Below, in pieces: positions 22,901 through 32,389 of a stretch of DNA of 41,266 nucleotides. Numbering within the stretch: the first letter of the stretch is position 1; each line of letters starts with the position of its first letter. The notes below the pieces were generated by a model. That model saw only the letters and a program-made list of their open reading frames with translations, did no database searches and was not told the DNA's origin. A program made the translations under genes and the position numbers. The stretch lies in contig SXOX01000062.1 of NCBI GenBank assembly GCA_005776585.1, forward strand, positions 1-41,266, in the 5' to 3' direction. The stretch is from Pseudomonadota bacterium (lineage in GTDB: Bacteria; Myxococcota_A; UBA9042; GCA-2863065).

Positions 22901-25556
22901 CCGGCGCAGTCGCCGACGCCTGGCTGAGCGTACCGGTGACGGTCAAGGTGCCGAAGAGGCCCAGGTTCATCGACCCCGACAGCGCGAAGGACCACGCGCC
23001 CGTGGCGCCGGCGTAGGTCGCCGAGAGGCCCACGCTCGTGAGCCGGATGCCCGTCGCGAACGTCGCGTTGGTCGTCGCACCGGCCGCCGCGGTGACCGAC
23101 ACGCTCCAGTTCCCCTGGAGCCGCGTGAGCGTGCCCGTCAGATCGGTCACCTCCATGCCGAAGGCGGGGATCGCGTCCCAGGTCTCACCCGGAGTGAGCC
23201 CGGCCGTCAGGTTGATGGGCCCGGTCTTGGTGTAGCTGCCCGAGACCGTCAACGGCAACGCTTGCGCCCCCGACCCGACGGTCGCCTGCGCGGAGAGCGC
23301 GATGGTCGTCGCGTTCTCGGTGAAGGTGAGGGTGAGGCTGTCTAAGGTGAGCAACGTGCCCAGCGAGACGCCCGTCAGCGAGGCTGTGAGCGTCCACGGC
23401 GGGCCGACGACGAGCGTGCCCGAGTAGGTCGTGGTCGTGCCTTCGAAGACGATCGTGCCCGAGAGCGCGATGCTCTCGACACCCGTGGGGCCGACACAGA
23501 CCGTCACCGTCGTGTTGGTGAGCGGGATGCCGTTGACGGTGGCCGAGCCGTTGGCGGTGAGGCAGCCCTCGACTGGCGCGGTGGGACCGGCCTTGGAGAG
23601 CGTGCCTGAGAGGTTGAGGCTGAAGGGACCGAGATTGGCATGGCCCGACACCTCGACGGACCACGCGCTTTCGAGCGAGAGGTGTGCGGTGCCAATCGCG
23701 TTGCTCAGGTCGATGTCGCCGAGGCTGACCGGGTTGCCGAAGCCGCCGAGCGACGCGGACCAGACTGCGGAGATGCGATCGAGCGTCCCGCCAAAGGTGG
23801 GGAAACTCAGAGGAAACCCGGCGAACGGCGTCCAGGGCGCGAGTGAGGCCTGGGCCAGCGTGAGGTGCAGGGGCCCCGTGACCGAATAAGAGCCGCTTAC
23901 GTTGAGGTCGAGACCGAGGCCCACGCCACCGAGGACGGCCGAGCCCGACAGCGACGCGTTGAGGGCCAACTTGGGGATCGAGAAGACCGCGTTGTGGATC
24001 TCGGCGCCCGGGACGAGCAGCGTGAGCACCGGGACCTCGATGGTGAGGACCCAGTCGATGGCCAAGGACAGAGACCCGGTGCAGGCGAGCTGCTGGCCCT
24101 CGAAGGCGAGCGTGCCCGAGTAGGTGATGCCTGTGACCGCCGTCCCGCTGAGACAGACGGTGAGCGAGACGCTCGTGAGGGCGAGTCCCGCGACCGTCGC
24201 CGACGAGGCTCCGGTCAGACACGCGACGACCGGCGCGCCAGCGCTGGCTTGCGAGAGGGTCCCGCTGAGCGTGCTGGTGAACGGCCCGACCACCGAGGTC
24301 CCGGTGATGGCGAGCCGGTACGGGTACGCCGAGGCGAACGCCCGGCTGGTCGCGAGCGTCGCGTTGGTCAACGTGAGCCCCGTGGCAAGCGGCACGGAGT
24401 CGGCCGAGAGCGTCAAGGACAGGTTTGCGTCCATCGTGAACGTGCCTGTGACCGGAAACGGCGTACCGGTGCCGATCTTGGCCTGGGCCTCCATCGTGGC
24501 CGTCACTGTCCCGTTCAGCGCGCGGCAGACTGTGGCCTCGACGCTCGTAAGGCTCAGCACGCCGATCTTGACCAGCGCCTTGGTTCCCGTGACACACCAG
24601 CCGACGGGCGCTCCGGCACTTGTGCGGGCGACGCTGCCTGTCACGTTCATGGGGCCGAGGATGCCCATCCGGAACTTGCCCGAGACGCCGATGTTGAACG
24701 CGCCTGCAGGGTAGGTCTGCGCCAGAGCAAGCTTGTTGGCGCTCGAGAGGAAGTGCTCGACGGAGTCGCACGCGGCGTCGATGCCGTCGTCGGGCAGCTC
24801 GGGCCCGGCGCAGCTCTGAGCGCAGCCCTCGTCGACCGTGCCGTCGCAGTTGTCGTCTGCCGCGTTGCAGGTCTCCGGCGTCGCCGGCGAGCCGGCGCAC
24901 GGGTACTCACACCCGTTGGCGGCGCTGCCGTCCACGTTGAACCAGCCCGGCGCGCACGACGACACCGTACAGGCACCCCCGGCGCAGCTGGCCTGCGCGT
25001 GCGCGGCGGCGCAGACGGAGCCGTCCGCCTTGTTGGTGTGGAGGCACCCCTTGGCCTTTTGACACACGTCCTTGGTGCATGCGTTCTGGTCGTTGCAGTT
25101 GGGCTTCGGGCCCGGGGCGCAGACGCCGGCGCCGTCGCAGAGGTCCCCGGTCGTGCAGCGATTCTTGTCGTCGCAGGCGCCGACTCCGCCCGCCGCGCAC
25201 GTGGTCACGATGCTGCACGCGGGAGGCGCGCCCCCCCCGCAGGCGGGGCAGCTGGCGGCGCAGGAGCCGCGGGCCAGGTCGACGCAGCGCGCGTCGTGCG
25301 CGTGGTCGCAGCAGTAGGGATCCAGCGCGCAGACGCAGGTGGAGCAGGCGTCGACGTCGCACCCGGGAGTCGCGTTTGGGCAACAGCAGGAATTGGCGGG
25401 CGTGAGCAGTGCGGCCGTCTGTGTCCCTAGGATGGGAGTGACGGAATCAGAAAGACCGAATGCGGGTGCTGAGGGCGCAGGCTCGGGTGCGCGTTCGCAC
25501 GTCGAGGTGCCAACCGCGATCGCAAGGATCGACAGCCAAAGTGCGGTTCGCTTCAT
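16962..25556 (-). CDS. Giant secreted Cys-rich mosaic protein with LamG-like domain
   Basis: 2864 residues, function unknown. An N-terminal signal (MKRTALWLSILAIAVGTSTC) ends at a Cys that could be a relaxed lipobox. Residues 45-230 are Cys-rich, ending with a MopE-like metal-binding motif DDNCDGTVDEGC (about 234). From about 280 to 1330 run beta-rich repeats of roughly 220 residues (starts near 410, 629, 849, 1089), each with GTLSQAS and APVxxCL segments. A LamG/concanavalin-like domain (about 1585-1745) contains WHHVAVVYGG. From about 2050 to the end it is densely Cys-rich. AGGAGGAGCGC directly before the ATG is a strong ribosome binding site. It lies 100 bases after the DUF4157 gene in the same direction. 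It looks like an adhesin or surface-coat protein; no catalytic domain was recognised. Confidence 0.85.
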   Translation of the reverse strand: MKRTALWLSILAIAVGTSTCERAPEPAPSAPAFGLSDSVTPILGTQTAALLTPANSCCCPNATPGCDVDACSTCVCALDPYCCDHAHDARCVDLARGSCAASCPACGGGAPPACSIVTTCAAGGVGACDDKNRCTTGDLCDGAGVCAPGPKPNCNDQNACTKDVCQKAKGCLHTNKADGSVCAAAHAQASCAGGACTVSSCAPGWFNVDGSAANGCEYPCAGSPATPETCNAADDNCDGTVDEGCAQSCAGPELPDDGIDAACDSVEHFLSSANKLALAQTYPAGAFNIGVSGKFRMGILGPMNVTGSVARTSAGAPVGWCVTGTKALVKIGVLSLTSVEATVCRALNGTVTATMEAQAKIGTGTPFPVTGTFTMDANLSLTLSADSVPLATGLTLTNATLATSRAFASAYPYRLAITGTSVVGPFTSTLSGTLSQASAGAPVVACLTGASSATVAGLALTSVSLTVCLSGTAVTGITYSGTLAFEGQQLACTGSLSLAIDWVLTIEVPVLTLLVPGAEIHNAVFSIPKLALNASLSGSAVLGGVGLGLDLNVSGSYSVTGPLHLTLAQASLAPWTPFAGFPLSFPTFGGTLDRISAVWSASLGGFGNPVSLGDIDLSNAIGTAHLSLESAWSVEVSGHANLGPFSLNLSGTLSKAGPTAPVEGCLTANGSATVNGIPLTNTTVTVCVGPTGVESIALSGTIVFEGTTTTYSGTLVVGPPWTLTASLTGVSLGTLLTLDSLTLTFTENATTIALSAQATVGSGAQALPLTVSGSYTKTGPINLTAGLTPGETWDAIPAFGMEVTDLTGTLTRLQGNWSVSVTAAAGATTNATFATGIRLTSVGLSATYAGATGAWSFALSGSMNLGLFGTLTVTGTLSQASATAPVIGCLGVTTDTTLAGVVFDDAHVEACVTSDFGCGVGAPNNGTCVTGNFGADITLLGTAFDVDGTYTFGIAPVVTFTVSDWELAPGLVLDSATLTIDSAGGTKIGLDATTRVGTGASAVDLSLSGDIDTAGGNWTLTAGLAPGETWVIEPTLGLVVTSATGTVKNRNGVITVTLTASLGASLELVPGLVLTNAFAAATLDTEGAWIVSIGGDFTLDYALGVETIAVIATIDDSGSFVLEGSLGTDLEPIPSLGSNLVVEDVTAAIAVDTQAGTYTVSLGGEAKFCTLMPCTPVEFIRVSVEGAVIVGPTSGLWFRGTLSNLTVPILGDLTNLALLISTVPLQNFDLFNTPVDTSDDLDVSDGLSLYVEAPTPIPVGTDYQQVIYGLTVSLNSLYVFATVPLGWDIIQPSDGFPEVKRLSVDSITLSGELSGLSALILLSGQATFEPANQSSPLVGTLSIGIGVGELVYVTAEASLTGRWLDCFGLTGFAIQNLGFTMSIAVSSTPPFPESIGFTADIFWKKYGNWPNENVWPIPTEGSEFVDAPDNVAQFGGTFYFNIVPTPSGLCLLGACAPLPTFLIRIDIQNFEFPGDLANLWNTCFVAFQSFMPGNLPTVSLPPIDTSPLSINFKKMEIVASTHNLDDLFDLTWRSGFKAEIELEIGTTDLTFTGFADTSGVDLEGRIEPINLFGADFMQLVGDPYKNYYQLNGGTISIPDDDKWNISAGTIEGWVKGTGFGSADFSHVLAKKDDGTDGFTLGVGNVSGGKGKVSFRMRKGGTSQTVTTTEASIQSGQWHHVAVVYGGTSASLFVDGFKKDTTVSGTPTSLGTNASTIVLGSGFTAIDDIRYWKVQRTPAELKGESRVLPIDSFQDTSLVGRWEANLDLYTDDGKAHNTRLFDSGPPLHGTLNGGATTELELADNDLYFKLALRVPGSKGSEDGPGIWAQAGVIIDIPYLLELSCGAQVLIGAGHAGGSIYSPDFDLLPTPFGTFVLGGYGPNLFPGDFDDGLYASIDLLAGSFAATGKLAIDEPDGEEQILGGAAISYLCPPNRTCTSFLDHVLKANGDMDLTAELPLGLGDIGIRGDFDVELNSPNWHIYVNGSLVVFGYTFLSGSISINSEKIECEALVDFGIFGTLSSLVSLDMLIWELCASTVYTAQADENHSNVFDCGVSVCIGGPGFPLTPGFGCGPFCIGDSLCAEGQVCIFAVCSDPVGPGGACGKDIHCLSGDCGCIEIDGLGVNVGRCLHKNDQPIGSECVADSECASTRCSSILCTNGTCVCDEDTDCNPNQWCNSGVDFTLNTCDPDKPDGETCNRNAKCLSGHCSENNDLATCGRCFTPDSKAVGQDCWVDGECTTNRCGHVCGDPFPGKCKCRRDTDCNEAVEYCATDALDDNLCHPKKADGVSCSSSNRCLSGHCSTESDLDPCGYCYTPRSRDVGQNCKVDAECIHDQCGYVCGAPGTGKCKCDADTDCDVVNEYCGLAIGGDNLCHAKKADCEVCDDGRKCISNYCTASVSGKCIVPDGKTIGQSCCHNQECVTGQCGVDGVCVCETDDDCATDEYCAEPLGQPATCEPKKTNGEGCSGPPECISDYCNCFICRGTGKAKGATCYSNAECTTGHCTNSVLCDPGVCGCDGENDCSNTEYCESEVGGDHLCHAEKADCETCDDDRKCISNYCTANVSGKCITVGSKSIGQSCCHNDECTTNQCGMDGLCVCEVDADCADDEYCEEPVGQAATCEPKKSGGNGCSNNGECISDKCTCGYCRPVDRNLGQSCYSGAECVSNHCSAATCLISGECRCNDDGDCDSNEWCKEPLAADNTCEPKGGYCDPCGADHECLSSYVCTSGSCIVEGSKTIGQSCCENAQCVTGQCGTNDVCVCETDSDCDSDEYCVEPVGQPAYCEQLKSSGESCSGPGECISNLCVCFICRAADQPLGARCFAGSQCLSNHCSSVTCFEGECRCDDDGDCPGSQECKKPFGGENHCE
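16965..18435 (-). repeat. Three tandem 495-bp coding repeats in the giant gene
   Basis: The anchor that codes for A-D-C-E or its equivalent lies at 18421, 17926 and 17431, exactly 495 bases apart each time (165 codons). Each copy encodes, in order: DCExCDDxRKCISNYC, IGQSCCHNxEC, CVCExDxDCA, EYCxEPxGQxATCEPKK, and a second half with GECISD and CYSxAEC. The third copy is the most divergent (CDPCGADHECLSS). Shorter, older units of about 100 residues with the same Cys spacing precede them. Confidence 0.85.
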
Positions 25557-25656
25557 GCGCTCCTCCTAGACCGACGCGACTGGGGGCCAGGTCCCGACGG
25601 CCATTCTTGGCAGAAGTCGACGGTTCAGTCCATCGCAAACACGAGGCGCTCGATTG

Positions 25657-28600
25657 CTACGGCTCGCGCCGCAGTCCCGCCTCGACCCAGTTGACGAAGT
25701 GCGTGGTAAACCAGTCAAGGTCCGCCGGCGAATATGGGCGGGGCCGGACGGCGTAAGTACGATCGATGTTGACGCAGAAGAGCCAGGCAAACGAGTTGAT
25801 CTGGTCCCGAATGCGCGTCCGGGTCGCCGAGTCGAGCGTGCGCGCGGTGCCGCTCCCGGTGACTGTGAAGCCATGCCGCGTACAGAAGGCCGCAAAACGG
25901 CGCTCGACGGTCCCCGCCCCAGTGGCTGAGGCGCCTTGCCCGTAGTAAGCCGACAGCCGCTGCGACAGCGGCGCGTTCGGAGCCACGTTCGGGACGCCGC
26001 CGAGAGCGATGCCATCAATGTCGCCGAGCATGTCATCCGAGCTGGCAAACGAGTTGTAGTAATCGTCGCGCGTGGTCAGATCGGAGCGATTGTGCGTGCC
26101 GAAGCCGGCGAGCGCGCTGCCGACATCGCCACTCCACGTCGCGGCCATCGGCCCCTCCAGTGTGGTCCCGCTCATCGCCACGGCAGCCGCTTGCATCGCC
26201 ACGCCGACGTGCGGGAAGTTCATCGAATCGATGCCCGTCAGCACGTGCGTGACGTCGATGTTGCCTCCGGGCGTGGGCAGCAGGATGCCGCTCCGGCCGT
26301 CGAGCGCGACATAGTCGGCCGCGTTCATCGGCGGGACCCAAGGCCGGCTCGTGTCTGCCCGGTCAGCGACGAGCTGATTCCACTGGCTCGTGTTGTAGGC
26401 GGTCAGCTTGCGAAGCATGGTCGCACACAGCTGCCAGTCCGTGGCGCACTGCGGATAGGCCTGCTCGAAGCGCTGCACGAGGCGAACGAAGTCGTCGATG
26501 GTCGAGAGCGTCGTCGGGGCCACGCCGGCAATGGCGGCTTGAAGCTGGGCCTGCCGCGCCCGCTCCTGCTGCTGCTGCTGTGCGGCGCGCTCGGCGTTGC
26601 GGAGGATCTGCCGGTCCCAGCCGGCCTCATCGAGCTTCTGAACGGCCCCGGGCGCCGCAGCCGATGGCATGGGTCCGGCCATCTGGCTGAGCAGCCCCTC
26701 AGCCGAGTCGCCGCGCACGACCGCATCGGCGACCGCATCGGCGTGCTGCTCGTAGACGTCACCGGACTTGCCGACCCCGCCATACAGGCTGACACCAGCG
26801 CGCTGCTGTACGACGTGCGCGGCCTCGTGCGCTGCGACGTGCAGCGACGGCGCGTCCTTGAAGGCCACCGATTCGCCTGTGGCGTAGGCCTGAGCGCCGA
26901 GGTCCTCGCAGGCCTCCGCCGCCGCTCCGCCGACCGTCGCGCGGATGGTGCTCACGTCGTGTGTCCCGAACGCCGTTTGGATCGCGCCAAGGTACGGAAG
27001 CGCCGAGCCGCTCCCCGAGACGCCCTGCGCCGCCGTGTGCTGCGGATCGTCTCCGCGCAGTTCTCCCTTGGCCTGCACCGCGGAGCGCGCGACGGGCTTG
27101 TACATTCCGAGCAGCACGCCCTGGTATTTGCCCGACGTCCACGCGTCGCGGTCGGCAGAGAGCTTCATGCGCCCGTCGTTGTAGCAAACGACGACGCCAT
27201 CCTTGACGCCCTCGATGACCGCGATATCGCCGTGCACCGTGCTGAGGTTGATCTGTCCGTTACCGATGGTGATGAGCAGCGTACCCGCCGGCGCATCCAT
27301 CGGAAGCCCGCTGACCTGCTCCAGACCCATGGCTGCCGCGCCATGCGCCTGGACGGCCGAGTGAAAGTGCTTGGCAGACACCTGATAGCCCTCAAAGCGC
27401 TCGTCCTGATAGATGTCCAGGATGTCACCGTAGCCGCCACAGTCTTTGATGTAGTGCTTGACGAAGCGATAGCAGGCACCACCCATGTCGCCGTGATCGG
27501 ACTGCGCCTGCGCGAGCAGCGCGGCCATCTGGGTCGCAGCGCTCGAGGGACGCGCGGGTCGCACCAGGGCCACGAGGTTGGAGGCGTTGGTCCAACCAAG
27601 CTCGGTGCCCGAGGTCGCGTCGGCGGAGGCGAGCTGAGAGACGCGCACCAGCGCCTTGTTGTTGACCATGCGCGTCTCGAGCACGCGCACGTAGACTCCA
27701 TTGGGGACCATGCGCGGCGGATCGACGGCCTTGCCCGTCTCGTCGCGCAGGATGGCCTGACCGTTGTTGCACCGCCGCACGTCTCCAGTCGGACCCGCCA
27801 CCGGCGTACTGGTACCGCCGCCGGCCGCAGGCGCGGGCGTAGTCGTCGAGCCGCCGGTCGTCGGCGTGGTCCCACCCGAGGTGCCCTGCCGCATCTCGGT
27901 CAGGGCCGGCTGCACGACGGAGGACTTGATGGTGCGCCACTCGGTCACGAGCGCGGTGTCACCCGCTCCGATGGGCTGCCTCTGGCCGTTCTGCACGCGC
28001 TCGGGATGCCGATGGTAGAAAACGGCGTCGGTCAGTGCGTCCGCGTTCGTCGTACCGGTCTGGTAGAGCGTCTTGACGAGCTGCTTCTCCGCGTCAGCGG
28101 GCGCCGTGCCAACGGCTCCAGGTACCGACGTGGAGGTCCCGAGGACCGCCTCGATCCGTGCCTTCTGCTGCGATTCGCTGGGCGTCTCGAGCCCACCGGA
28201 CAGCTCGCGCATGAGCCGCTCCAGCACCGGCGCGGGCACGGATCGGAGCTGGGCGTCCGATAGCGCCACCGCCGTTGCGTACGCGACGTCGTCCCGATCG
28301 GTCCCGTAAAGCCCATCGAAGATGGCGTTCATCTTGTCTGCCTGACCTGTCGACCCGCTCGACGCGAGGTAGGCGCCGAGTCCCGTCTCGTCGAGATTCA
28401 CATACTGAGACGTCATCGGAATGTAGCTTGCGAAGCGGTGCAGCACGTCGCGTGCGGTCTCCGACGCAGGCGCCACCACTGCCGGGGGAGCCGTGGTTCC
28501 AGCCGGGCTTGCACCGGGCGTCGATGGCGAGCCTGACGTGCCACCGGTCGTTCCCGCCGTGACCTGCGCCGGTGTGTCGACCTGCGTGCGCTTCCCGCCA

Positions 28601-30285
28601 TACGTGCCAATCTCGAGCTTGTTCTGACCGGCGACATTCGAATTCATCGTGAGATTGCCAGCGGTCGCCAGCTCCGAAAACGCCTGAGGGCGCACTTTCG
28701 AGCTCCGCAGCATCTTGGCGTCGGCGGTCTTGCCTTCCGAGTCGCGCTTCTTGGCGATGTCCTCCAGCCGCCCCTCCCGCTTGGCGTTGAACGTCGTGAG
28801 GAACTCCTGCTCGGTGATGACGTGTTGCTGCCCGTCGCGGGGCACGGACGCGCCGACAATCCCGCCGAGCTCCGTCTGCGTTCGCCCAAGGCAGGTCTCC
28901 GCGCCGCCTTGAATGAAGCAGTCGTAAACGGTGGCCCAGCCGAGCTGAGACGTGATCCCGTATTGCAATGCCATCTGAACGGCCGGCTTCCAGAAGTCCT
29001 CCTTGAAGTACTCGTCCTGGGCCTGCTGCATCGCCTCTTCGGAGGCCGCCGCGACGAGTGCGCCCGTGAAGGCCGAATCGGACCGGAGCGCCTCCTTCTC
29101 GGCGGCCGTTCCCTTCATCTTCGGAAGATAGCCCTCCAGAGTCGTCGCATTCTGGCTGACTGGCTGGATGGCTTTGGCCTTCTGCAGATAGAGTTCCACG
29201 AGCTTCGTGAGGTTGCCCGACGACAGAGTCGCCTGGTGCTTTCCGTAGCTGACGACGCCAACGTCTTTCGTCTGAATGGACGCGTAGCCACCGCCCTCGT
29301 ACTGACTCGTGATGGTGTCGGCTATCGTATAGGCGCGGTTCATGGCGGCGCCGGAGAATACTGCGTACAGGGTGCCCTTGCCGGCCATGCCGTCGGCCGT
29401 CAGGCTATGGCTCGACTGAAACCGCGCCACGGCCTGAAGGAACTCGTCATCCGCGCTGGTCTTCGTCGCAATCACGAGCGCAGCTGACACGCGCTGGAAC
29501 TGCGCCGGCGGCCAGAGGCTGACGTTCTTCGTGTAGAAGGCGCGGGCCTTTTGGAGCTTGGTCTCGTCCAACAGGGCCTCGGTCCCAACGGCAGGCGCCG
29601 TGGTCGGCTCGGCGGCCTGCGCGAAGGCCCCCAGCGGGACCGTGACGGGCCCCAAGTCCTGGCCCGCCACATACCGGCTGGCGATCTGCGAGGCCTCGAC
29701 CTCCGCCATCATCGGAGACGCGGTCGTGGAGCCCACGCTCGCGCCAAGCGCGCGCTGGGCGAGGTGCGCGACCTCGTGGCCGAGCAGACGCTGACCGGAC
29801 GTTGTGTTCGGATCGTAGGTCGCCGGATTGAGATAGACGGCGCCCTCCTCCATGACACCGCGCGCTCCGACCGCCGCGGCGTGCTCGTGACCGGCGTCGT
29901 CGACGTGAATCGCCAACCCGCTCAGCGACAGCCCGAGCTTGGACGCCAGACCATGCGCGGTCTGCTCGGTCTTGGCCGCTCGCGCGACGTCGGCGTCGTG
30001 GATCACGAGACCGCCACTGGAGCGACGCGCCAGCCCCCCGGGGCGCAGGCCGGCGACCAGAGACGGCCCGCCCACGCGCGCCAGCTCCGCCAGCAAGCGC
30101 TCGGCATCGGCCGCCGAAAGCTGCCCGGCCGCATCCGCCTCGGCCATCCAGTGCGCCAGCTGCTCGGGCGCGGTCGCGAAGTCGCGCAGCAGCTCCAGGG
30201 CCCGCTGCTCGAGCTCCTCATGCCGGTCCAGCCGCTCGCGCCGCTGCTGGCGCTCGTGCTCGTGGGCTTGCGTTCGTGTGCTCAT
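25657..30285 (-). CDS. Double-DUF4157 multidomain protein, eCIS-associated effector candidate
   Basis: 1542 residues. A charged N-terminal coil (1-70) leads to a first DUF4157 domain with HEVAH (170-174). Next: a peptidoglycan-binding-like segment [20 protein letters not shown] (about 285-310), a region with [19 protein letters not shown] (about 345) resembling the GH46 chitosanase fold, a Thr/Gly/Pro linker (about 575-608), a second linker, an SH3-like stretch (about 838-885), and a CHAP/NlpC-like region (about 931-1062) with CYRFVKHY and HGDIAVIEG. The second DUF4157 domain has [15 protein letters not shown] (HEAAH 1153-1157). The C-terminal 300 residues are unrecognised. No signal peptide. 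DUF4157 is a marker of contractile-injection cargo. The ATG overlaps the AAA+ stop (ATGA) and has AGAGGAGGGGA upstream. Cell-wall activity is inferred, not proven. Confidence 0.85.
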   Translation of the reverse strand: MSTRTQAHEHERQQRRERLDRHEELEQRALELLRDFATAPEQLAHWMAEADAAGQLSAADAERLLAELARVGGPSLVAGLRPGGLARRSSGGLVIHDADVARAAKTEQTAHGLASKLGLSLSGLAIHVDDAGHEHAAAVGARGVMEEGAVYLNPATYDPNTTSGQRLLGHEVAHLAQRALGASVGSTTASPMMAEVEASQIASRYVAGQDLGPVTVPLGAFAQAAEPTTAPAVGTEALLDETKLQKARAFYTKNVSLWPPAQFQRVSAALVIATKTSADDEFLQAVARFQSSHSLTADGMAGKGTLYAVFSGAAMNRAYTIADTITSQYEGGGYASIQTKDVGVVSYGKHQATLSSGNLTKLVELYLQKAKAIQPVSQNATTLEGYLPKMKGTAAEKEALRSDSAFTGALVAAASEEAMQQAQDEYFKEDFWKPAVQMALQYGITSQLGWATVYDCFIQGGAETCLGRTQTELGGIVGASVPRDGQQHVITEQEFLTTFNAKREGRLEDIAKKRDSEGKTADAKMLRSSKVRPQAFSELATAGNLTMNSNVAGQNKLEIGTYGGKRTQVDTPAQVTAGTTGGTSGSPSTPGASPAGTTAPPAVVAPASETARDVLHRFASYIPMTSQYVNLDETGLGAYLASSGSTGQADKMNAIFDGLYGTDRDDVAYATAVALSDAQLRSVPAPVLERLMRELSGGLETPSESQQKARIEAVLGTSTSVPGAVGTAPADAEKQLVKTLYQTGTTNADALTDAVFYHRHPERVQNGQRQPIGAGDTALVTEWRTIKSSVVQPALTEMRQGTSGGTTPTTGGSTTTPAPAAGGGTSTPVAGPTGDVRRCNNGQAILRDETGKAVDPPRMVPNGVYVRVLETRMVNNKALVRVSQLASADATSGTELGWTNASNLVALVRPARPSSAATQMAALLAQAQSDHGDMGGACYRFVKHYIKDCGGYGDILDIYQDERFEGYQVSAKHFHSAVQAHGAAAMGLEQVSGLPMDAPAGTLLITIGNGQINLSTVHGDIAVIEGVKDGVVVCYNDGRMKLSADRDAWTSGKYQGVLLGMYKPVARSAVQAKGELRGDDPQHTAAQGVSGSGSALPYLGAIQTAFGTHDVSTIRATVGGAAAEACEDLGAQAYATGESVAFKDAPSLHVAAHEAAHVVQQRAGVSLYGGVGKSGDVYEQHADAVADAVVRGDSAEGLLSQMAGPMPSAAAPGAVQKLDEAGWDRQILRNAERAAQQQQQERARQAQLQAAIAGVAPTTLSTIDDFVRLVQRFEQAYPQCATDWQLCATMLRKLTAYNTSQWNQLVADRADTSRPWVPPMNAADYVALDGRSGILLPTPGGNIDVTHVLTGIDSMNFPHVGVAMQAAAVAMSGTTLEGPMAATWSGDVGSALAGFGTHNRSDLTTRDDYYNSFASSDDMLGDIDGIALGGVPNVAPNAPLSQRLSAYYGQGASATGAGTVERRFAAFCTRHGFTVTGSGTARTLDSATRTRIRDQINSFAWLFCVNIDRTYAVRPRPYSPADLDWFTTHFVNWVEAGLRREP
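26566..26580 (-). repeat. CAG/CTG microsatellite coding for five Gln
   Basis: Five CTG triplets on the plus strand encode QQQQQ in the coil just after the second DUF4157 domain. Such a run may vary in length between strains. Confidence 0.6.
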
Positions 30286-32381
30286 GGTCCCCTCCTCTGT
30301 GCGCGCGGGCTCGGCCCGAAGCGGCCTTCCCGCGTGACGCGACCTGCTGCCTGAAGCTCGTCTTTACACGCGTCGTCCAAGATCGCCGCGGTGATCTCGG
30401 TCCCCGCATCCGCGGCCCAGTACGCCGCGCGCAGCAACGCGTTCTTGATCATGCCGCCGCTCATCTCGAATCGCGTCCCCAGCCGACCGAAGTCGACGTC
30501 GGCGGCAAACGGCGCCTCCGCCGGGCGCAGGCACTCGAAGATGCGCCGCCGCTGATCGGCGTCCGGCTCCTCGAAGGGCACCCGAAACTGGATGCGGCGC
30601 ACGAGCGCCTTGTCGAGCGAGCCGAAGAAGTTGGTCGTGAGGATGCACACCCCCGGGAACCGCTCGATCTCCTGAAGCAGGAGGTTGACCTCCATGTTCG
30701 CGTAGCGATCGGTGGCGGAGCTGGTCTCGGCCGAGCGCTGCGCAAAGAGCGAGTCGGCCTCGTCGAAGAGCAGCATCGCGTGGCTGATGCGCGCCTGCTG
30801 GAAGATGGCGCGGATGTGCTTCTCGGTCTCGCCGACCCACTTCGATACGACCTCGGGGAGGTTCACCCGGTAGAGCGGCCGATCGAACTCTCCGGCGATG
30901 ATCTCGGCGCAGAAGGTCTTCCCGGTGCCCGGCGGCCCGTCGAAGAGCACTGTGATGCCCTTGCCGGTCGCGAGCTTCTTCCCAAAGCCCCACTGGTTCA
31001 TCACGAACGTCTGATTGCGGCACGCGGCGATGATCTCGCGGACCTTCTTGTCGGCATCCTCCCCAAGCACGATGTCCGACAGACGCAGATGGGTCGTCGT
31101 GCGGACGGTCAGCTCCTCGAGCGAGTAGCGCAGCTGGGAGCGGCAGCCGGCGTCGAGCATGGCCTGGGTGAGCTGCGGCGTGGACGGGCTTTTGGCCACG
31201 GCGCGGTTGACCGCCACGAGGATGGCGTTCTTGATGGTGCCGCCCGTGAAGTCGTAGAGGTTCGACAGCGTGGCCAGATCGACGTCCTCGGCGACCGGCA
31301 CGTCCGGGGGCAGGTGCACCTCCCAGATCTGCCGGCGGAGCGTGGGATCGGGCAGCTCGAAGGGCACGTGCACCATGATGCGGCGCTCGAGGCCGTCGTC
31401 GAGCGCCTCCGGCCGATTGGTCGTGAGCACGAGGATGCCTTCGAAGTCCTCCACGGCGCGAAACGCGATGCCCTTACGTCGGTCGGCCTTGCCGAGCAGA
31501 GACTCGCATTCGTCGAGCAAGACCACGGCGTCCCGCAGCGTGGCCTCGGCGAAGAGATCCGCGAGCGCGGCGTCCACGCCGTCCTCGGTCGGCAGGTCCG
31601 CGGCGTTGACCGAGAGCACGGGACGCCCCAGCGTGCTGGCCAGCGCCTGGGAAAACAGCGTCTTTCCGGTGCCCGGCGGTCCCGAGAACAGTAAGATGAG
31701 GCCCTTGCCGTACGGGAGCACCTTGTCGAAGCCCCACCGACCAATGGCCTCGCGATAGCCGGCGTGGTGCTGCACGAGCTCGACGATCTGACGGAGCGTG
31801 TCTCCGGGGAGCACCACGTTGATGAGGTCGACGTGCCGCGACTCCAGCCGGGCGAAGCGGGCGAGGCGCTCCGGCAGCTCATCTTCGTCGAGCAGGTAGC
31901 GTAAGGTCGACGGCGAGAGCTCCACACGCCGGGACAGCAGCGTCTCGGCGGCGCCGATCTCGACCTTGCCGAGGCTGATGAGGCGGTGCTTGAGCAGCGG
32001 CGCGCCCGAGGCGAAGGCGCGACGGGCGGCGATTCGGTCGGCGTGCGTCGCACACAGGCGCTCCACCCGCAGGCGGACGGTGATGGCCCGCGAGAACGTG
32101 TCGACCCCCGACTGCGCGACGAGCCGGGGCATCTCCGGATCGACATGGGAGGCCAGCAGCACGACGAGCGTCTGGATCTCGAACGGCTCGAGCCGGAGCC
32201 GGCGAACCAACGCTGCCAGCGCGCCAGGCGCGTCACGCTCGCGCAGCCCATGGCACAGCGCCGCGAGCGCATTGGAGGATGCCTCGGGCGCGTCCGAGAG
32301 CGCCAGCCGGACGACCTCGACCAGGTCTCCGAGCGTCACGCCCTCGGCGGGGCCGGTCTCAGTGGCAGTCGGCGGGCTCAC
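30282..32381 (-). CDS. Tandem AAA+ ATPase of eCIS type
   Basis: 699 residues. An N-terminal helical region of about 200 residues (with [20 protein letters not shown], typical of AAA+ proteins of contractile-injection loci) is followed by two AAA+ modules. Module 1: Walker [12 protein letters not shown] (about 232-242) and Walker [12 protein letters not shown]. Module 2: Walker [12 protein letters not shown] (about 481-491), Walker [14 protein letters not shown], and an arginine-finger region [12 protein letters not shown]. Both sites look intact. In Afp/PVC-like systems this ATPase is needed for particle assembly or cargo loading. The start is a GTG with no ribosome binding site but a promoter close by, so the mRNA may be leaderless. 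It overlaps the DUF4157 gene by 4 bases. Confidence 0.9.
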   Translation of the reverse strand: MSPPTATETGPAEGVTLGDLVEVVRLALSDAPEASSNALAALCHGLRERDAPGALAALVRRLRLEPFEIQTLVVLLASHVDPEMPRLVAQSGVDTFSRAITVRLRVERLCATHADRIAARRAFASGAPLLKHRLISLGKVEIGAAETLLSRRVELSPSTLRYLLDEDELPERLARFARLESRHVDLINVVLPGDTLRQIVELVQHHAGYREAIGRWGFDKVLPYGKGLILLFSGPPGTGKTLFSQALASTLGRPVLSVNAADLPTEDGVDAALADLFAEATLRDAVVLLDECESLLGKADRRKGIAFRAVEDFEGILVLTTNRPEALDDGLERRIMVHVPFELPDPTLRRQIWEVHLPPDVPVAEDVDLATLSNLYDFTGGTIKNAILVAVNRAVAKSPSTPQLTQAMLDAGCRSQLRYSLEELTVRTTTHLRLSDIVLGEDADKKVREIIAACRNQTFVMNQWGFGKKLATGKGITVLFDGPPGTGKTFCAEIIAGEFDRPLYRVNLPEVVSKWVGETEKHIRAIFQQARISHAMLLFDEADSLFAQRSAETSSATDRYANMEVNLLLQEIERFPGVCILTTNFFGSLDKALVRRIQFRVPFEEPDADQRRRIFECLRPAEAPFAADVDFGRLGTRFEMSGGMIKNALLRAAYWAADAGTEITAAILDDACKDELQAAGRVTREGRFGPSPRAQRRGP

Positions 32382-32389
32382 GTCGTGCG

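Noticed and set aside
19239..23345. 1368-codon open frame on the plus strand
   Set aside because: It is antisense to the giant gene. In GC-rich DNA with strong third-position bias the opposite strand stays open; its product is Arg/Glu/Asp/Ala/Gly/Val-rich without any domain.
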